Assembly: GCA_965228625.1 (NCBI GenBank)
Contig: OZ245829.1
Location: forward strand, 2,914,001 to 2,978,000
Length of the DNA stretch: 64,000 nt
Direction: 5' to 3'
Source: UBA2767 sp965228625
Lineage (GTDB): Bacteria > Pseudomonadota > Alphaproteobacteria > Rhizobiales > Methyloligellaceae
Below, in pieces: positions 63,228 through 64,000 of this stretch; position 1 is the first letter of the stretch, and each line of letters starts with the position of its first letter. The notes under the pieces were generated by a model. It did no database searches. It saw only the letters and a list, made by a program, of their open reading frames with translations, and was not told the DNA's origin. The translations under genes were made by a program, and so were the position numbers.

Positions 63228-64000
63228 ATGGGATTCCATTTCAACGGCCACGGAGCTTTCGGGTTCAAGAACTACTTCTGCTCCGACTGGCATCACGGGT
63301 CATGGTGGGGCAAGCACAAGCCGAAAAAGGACTCGACAATCGAAGCGTCCCTGCTGGGGACATTCGATTCAGGTCTCGGCGAGGGTTCCGCGGAAATCGT
63401 CGCGCATGACGCGGACAGCCAGCGCCTCTTCGTGACCAACTCGGTCACGAAAACCATCGATATTCTGGATATTTCCGACCCGAAAAACCCGACCAAGATC
63501 GGTTCCATCGACGTCAGCGAAGTCAACGGCGCCACGACCGGTGGTGCAAACAGCGTTGCCGTTTCCCTCGGTCTGGTGGCGGTCGCGGTGGAGGCCGAGA
63601 CGGTGACTGACCCGGGTCTCGTCGCCTTCTACGACATCGACGGCAATTTCCTCGGGTCCGTGGATGTCGGCCCGTTGCCGGACATGCTGACCTTCAACGA
63701 GACGGGCACCCATCTGGTGGTCGCCAATGAGGGCCAGTCGGCGGGTGGCGACAACGAACCCGACGCGCTGCCGAACCCGAACGGTTCCGTGTCGATCATC
63801 GAGGTCGACAAGGCCAGCCCGTCCGATTCCGACGTCACGACGCTCGATTTCACCGACCCCTCGATCACGTTCGACGCCCTGAAAGACCGCGGCGTTCGCG
63901 TCAACGAGGATGCGCCGAGCGCGGCGGCCGACCTGGAGCCGGAGTACATCACCATCGAAGGCAACAAGGCCTTCATTTCCCTGCAGGAAAACAATGCCGT
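63228..64000 (+). CDS. Choice-of-anchor I domain / LVIVD-type beta-propeller protein (3' end outside window)
   Basis: The first 257 residues of an exported-type surface protein. After a His/Trp/Gly-rich N-terminus (FHFNGHGAFGFKNYF, then DWHHGSWWGKHK) without a usual signal peptide, a beta-propeller begins: SAEIVAHDADSQRLFVTNSVTKTIDILDISDP (described by ends, about 53-84), GSIDVSEVNG, FYDIDGNFLGSVDVG and PDMLTFNETGTHLVVANEGQ. These are hallmarks of the choice-of-anchor I family (alkaline phosphatase-associated esterase-like domain), often secreted by type I systems with C-terminal anchors or calcium-binding repeats. The C-terminus lies beyond the window, so its export route cannot be read. ATG 63228 follows CAGGAGG. 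Confidence 0.85.
   Translation, partial: MGFHFNGHGAFGFKNYFCSDWHHGSWWGKHKPKKDSTIEASLLGTFDSGLGEGSAEIVAHDADSQRLFVTNSVTKTIDILDISDPKNPTKIGSIDVSEVNGATTGGANSVAVSLGLVAVAVEAETVTDPGLVAFYDIDGNFLGSVDVGPLPDMLTFNETGTHLVVANEGQSAGGDNEPDALPNPNGSVSIIEVDKASPSDSDVTTLDFTDPSITFDALKDRGVRVNEDAPSAAADLEPEYITIEGNKAFISLQENNA

Overview
The window looks like chromosomal DNA of a GC-rich alphaproteobacterium, probably of the order Hyphomicrobiales (Rhizobiales). The evidence is gene content and synteny: a very large NAD-type glutamate dehydrogenase, the purH / heparinase-like / rsmB / htpX / DUF1674 block, the hemC-hemD-mitofilin-like-hemY block, and a Choline/betaine-type ABC system. No genus can be named from the sequence alone. 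The first 27.4 kb is an ordinary core region: glutamate catabolism, purine synthesis, rRNA and tRNA modification, acetate activation, compatible-solute uptake, glycerol-3-phosphate supply and early haem synthesis. Coding is dense, with short operons and few gaps.

At 27,466 there is an intact tRNA-Thr(CGT). The last part of this tRNA plus a few bases beyond it (27507-27546) is repeated exactly, 40 bp, at 33315-33354. The 5.8 kb between the two copies is visibly richer in A+T than the flanks and holds one minus-strand set of seven closely spaced genes: a small exported protein, a c-type cytochrome P460, a Tat-exported tyrosinase, a tyrosinase-coupled companion protein, a 43-residue protein, a cytosolic subtilisin-like peptidase and a small protein after it. 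I read this as a genomic islet integrated at the tRNA gene, without a surviving integrase. It is the best candidate for an undescribed system in the window.

From 33.4 to 51.6 kb the DNA is accessory in character: an SDR dehydrogenase, a CBS protein, a degenerate lipid-kinase-like protein, an 806-residue exported protein of unknown function, a methyltransferase, an S10 peptidase, an L,D-transpeptidase, a small Cys-containing exported protein, an acetolactate-synthase-like ThDP enzyme, a pair of membrane-anchored SGNH hydrolases with a DUF5989 peptide, a cyclopropane fatty acid synthase and a GMC oxidoreductase. Intergenic gaps are longer and several carry related short imperfect inverted repeats. 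A full-length but decayed copy of the tRNA-Thr gene lies at 51782-51857, suggesting that this locus was duplicated or has accreted islands more than once.

From 51.9 to 59.4 kb lies a coherent organic-acid uptake and catabolism locus: a TAXI-type TRAP transporter, an HpcH/HpaI aldolase, an Ldh-family dehydrogenase and a D-2-hydroxyacid dehydrogenase on the minus strand, with a divergent FCD-type GntR regulator. Similar palindromic sites built on TTGTA-N-TACAA occur in both promoter regions of this locus and are likely operators. The window ends with a DHA2-type exporter, an acyl-CoA synthetase-like enzyme and the 5' part of a choice-of-anchor-I type beta-propeller protein that runs off the end.
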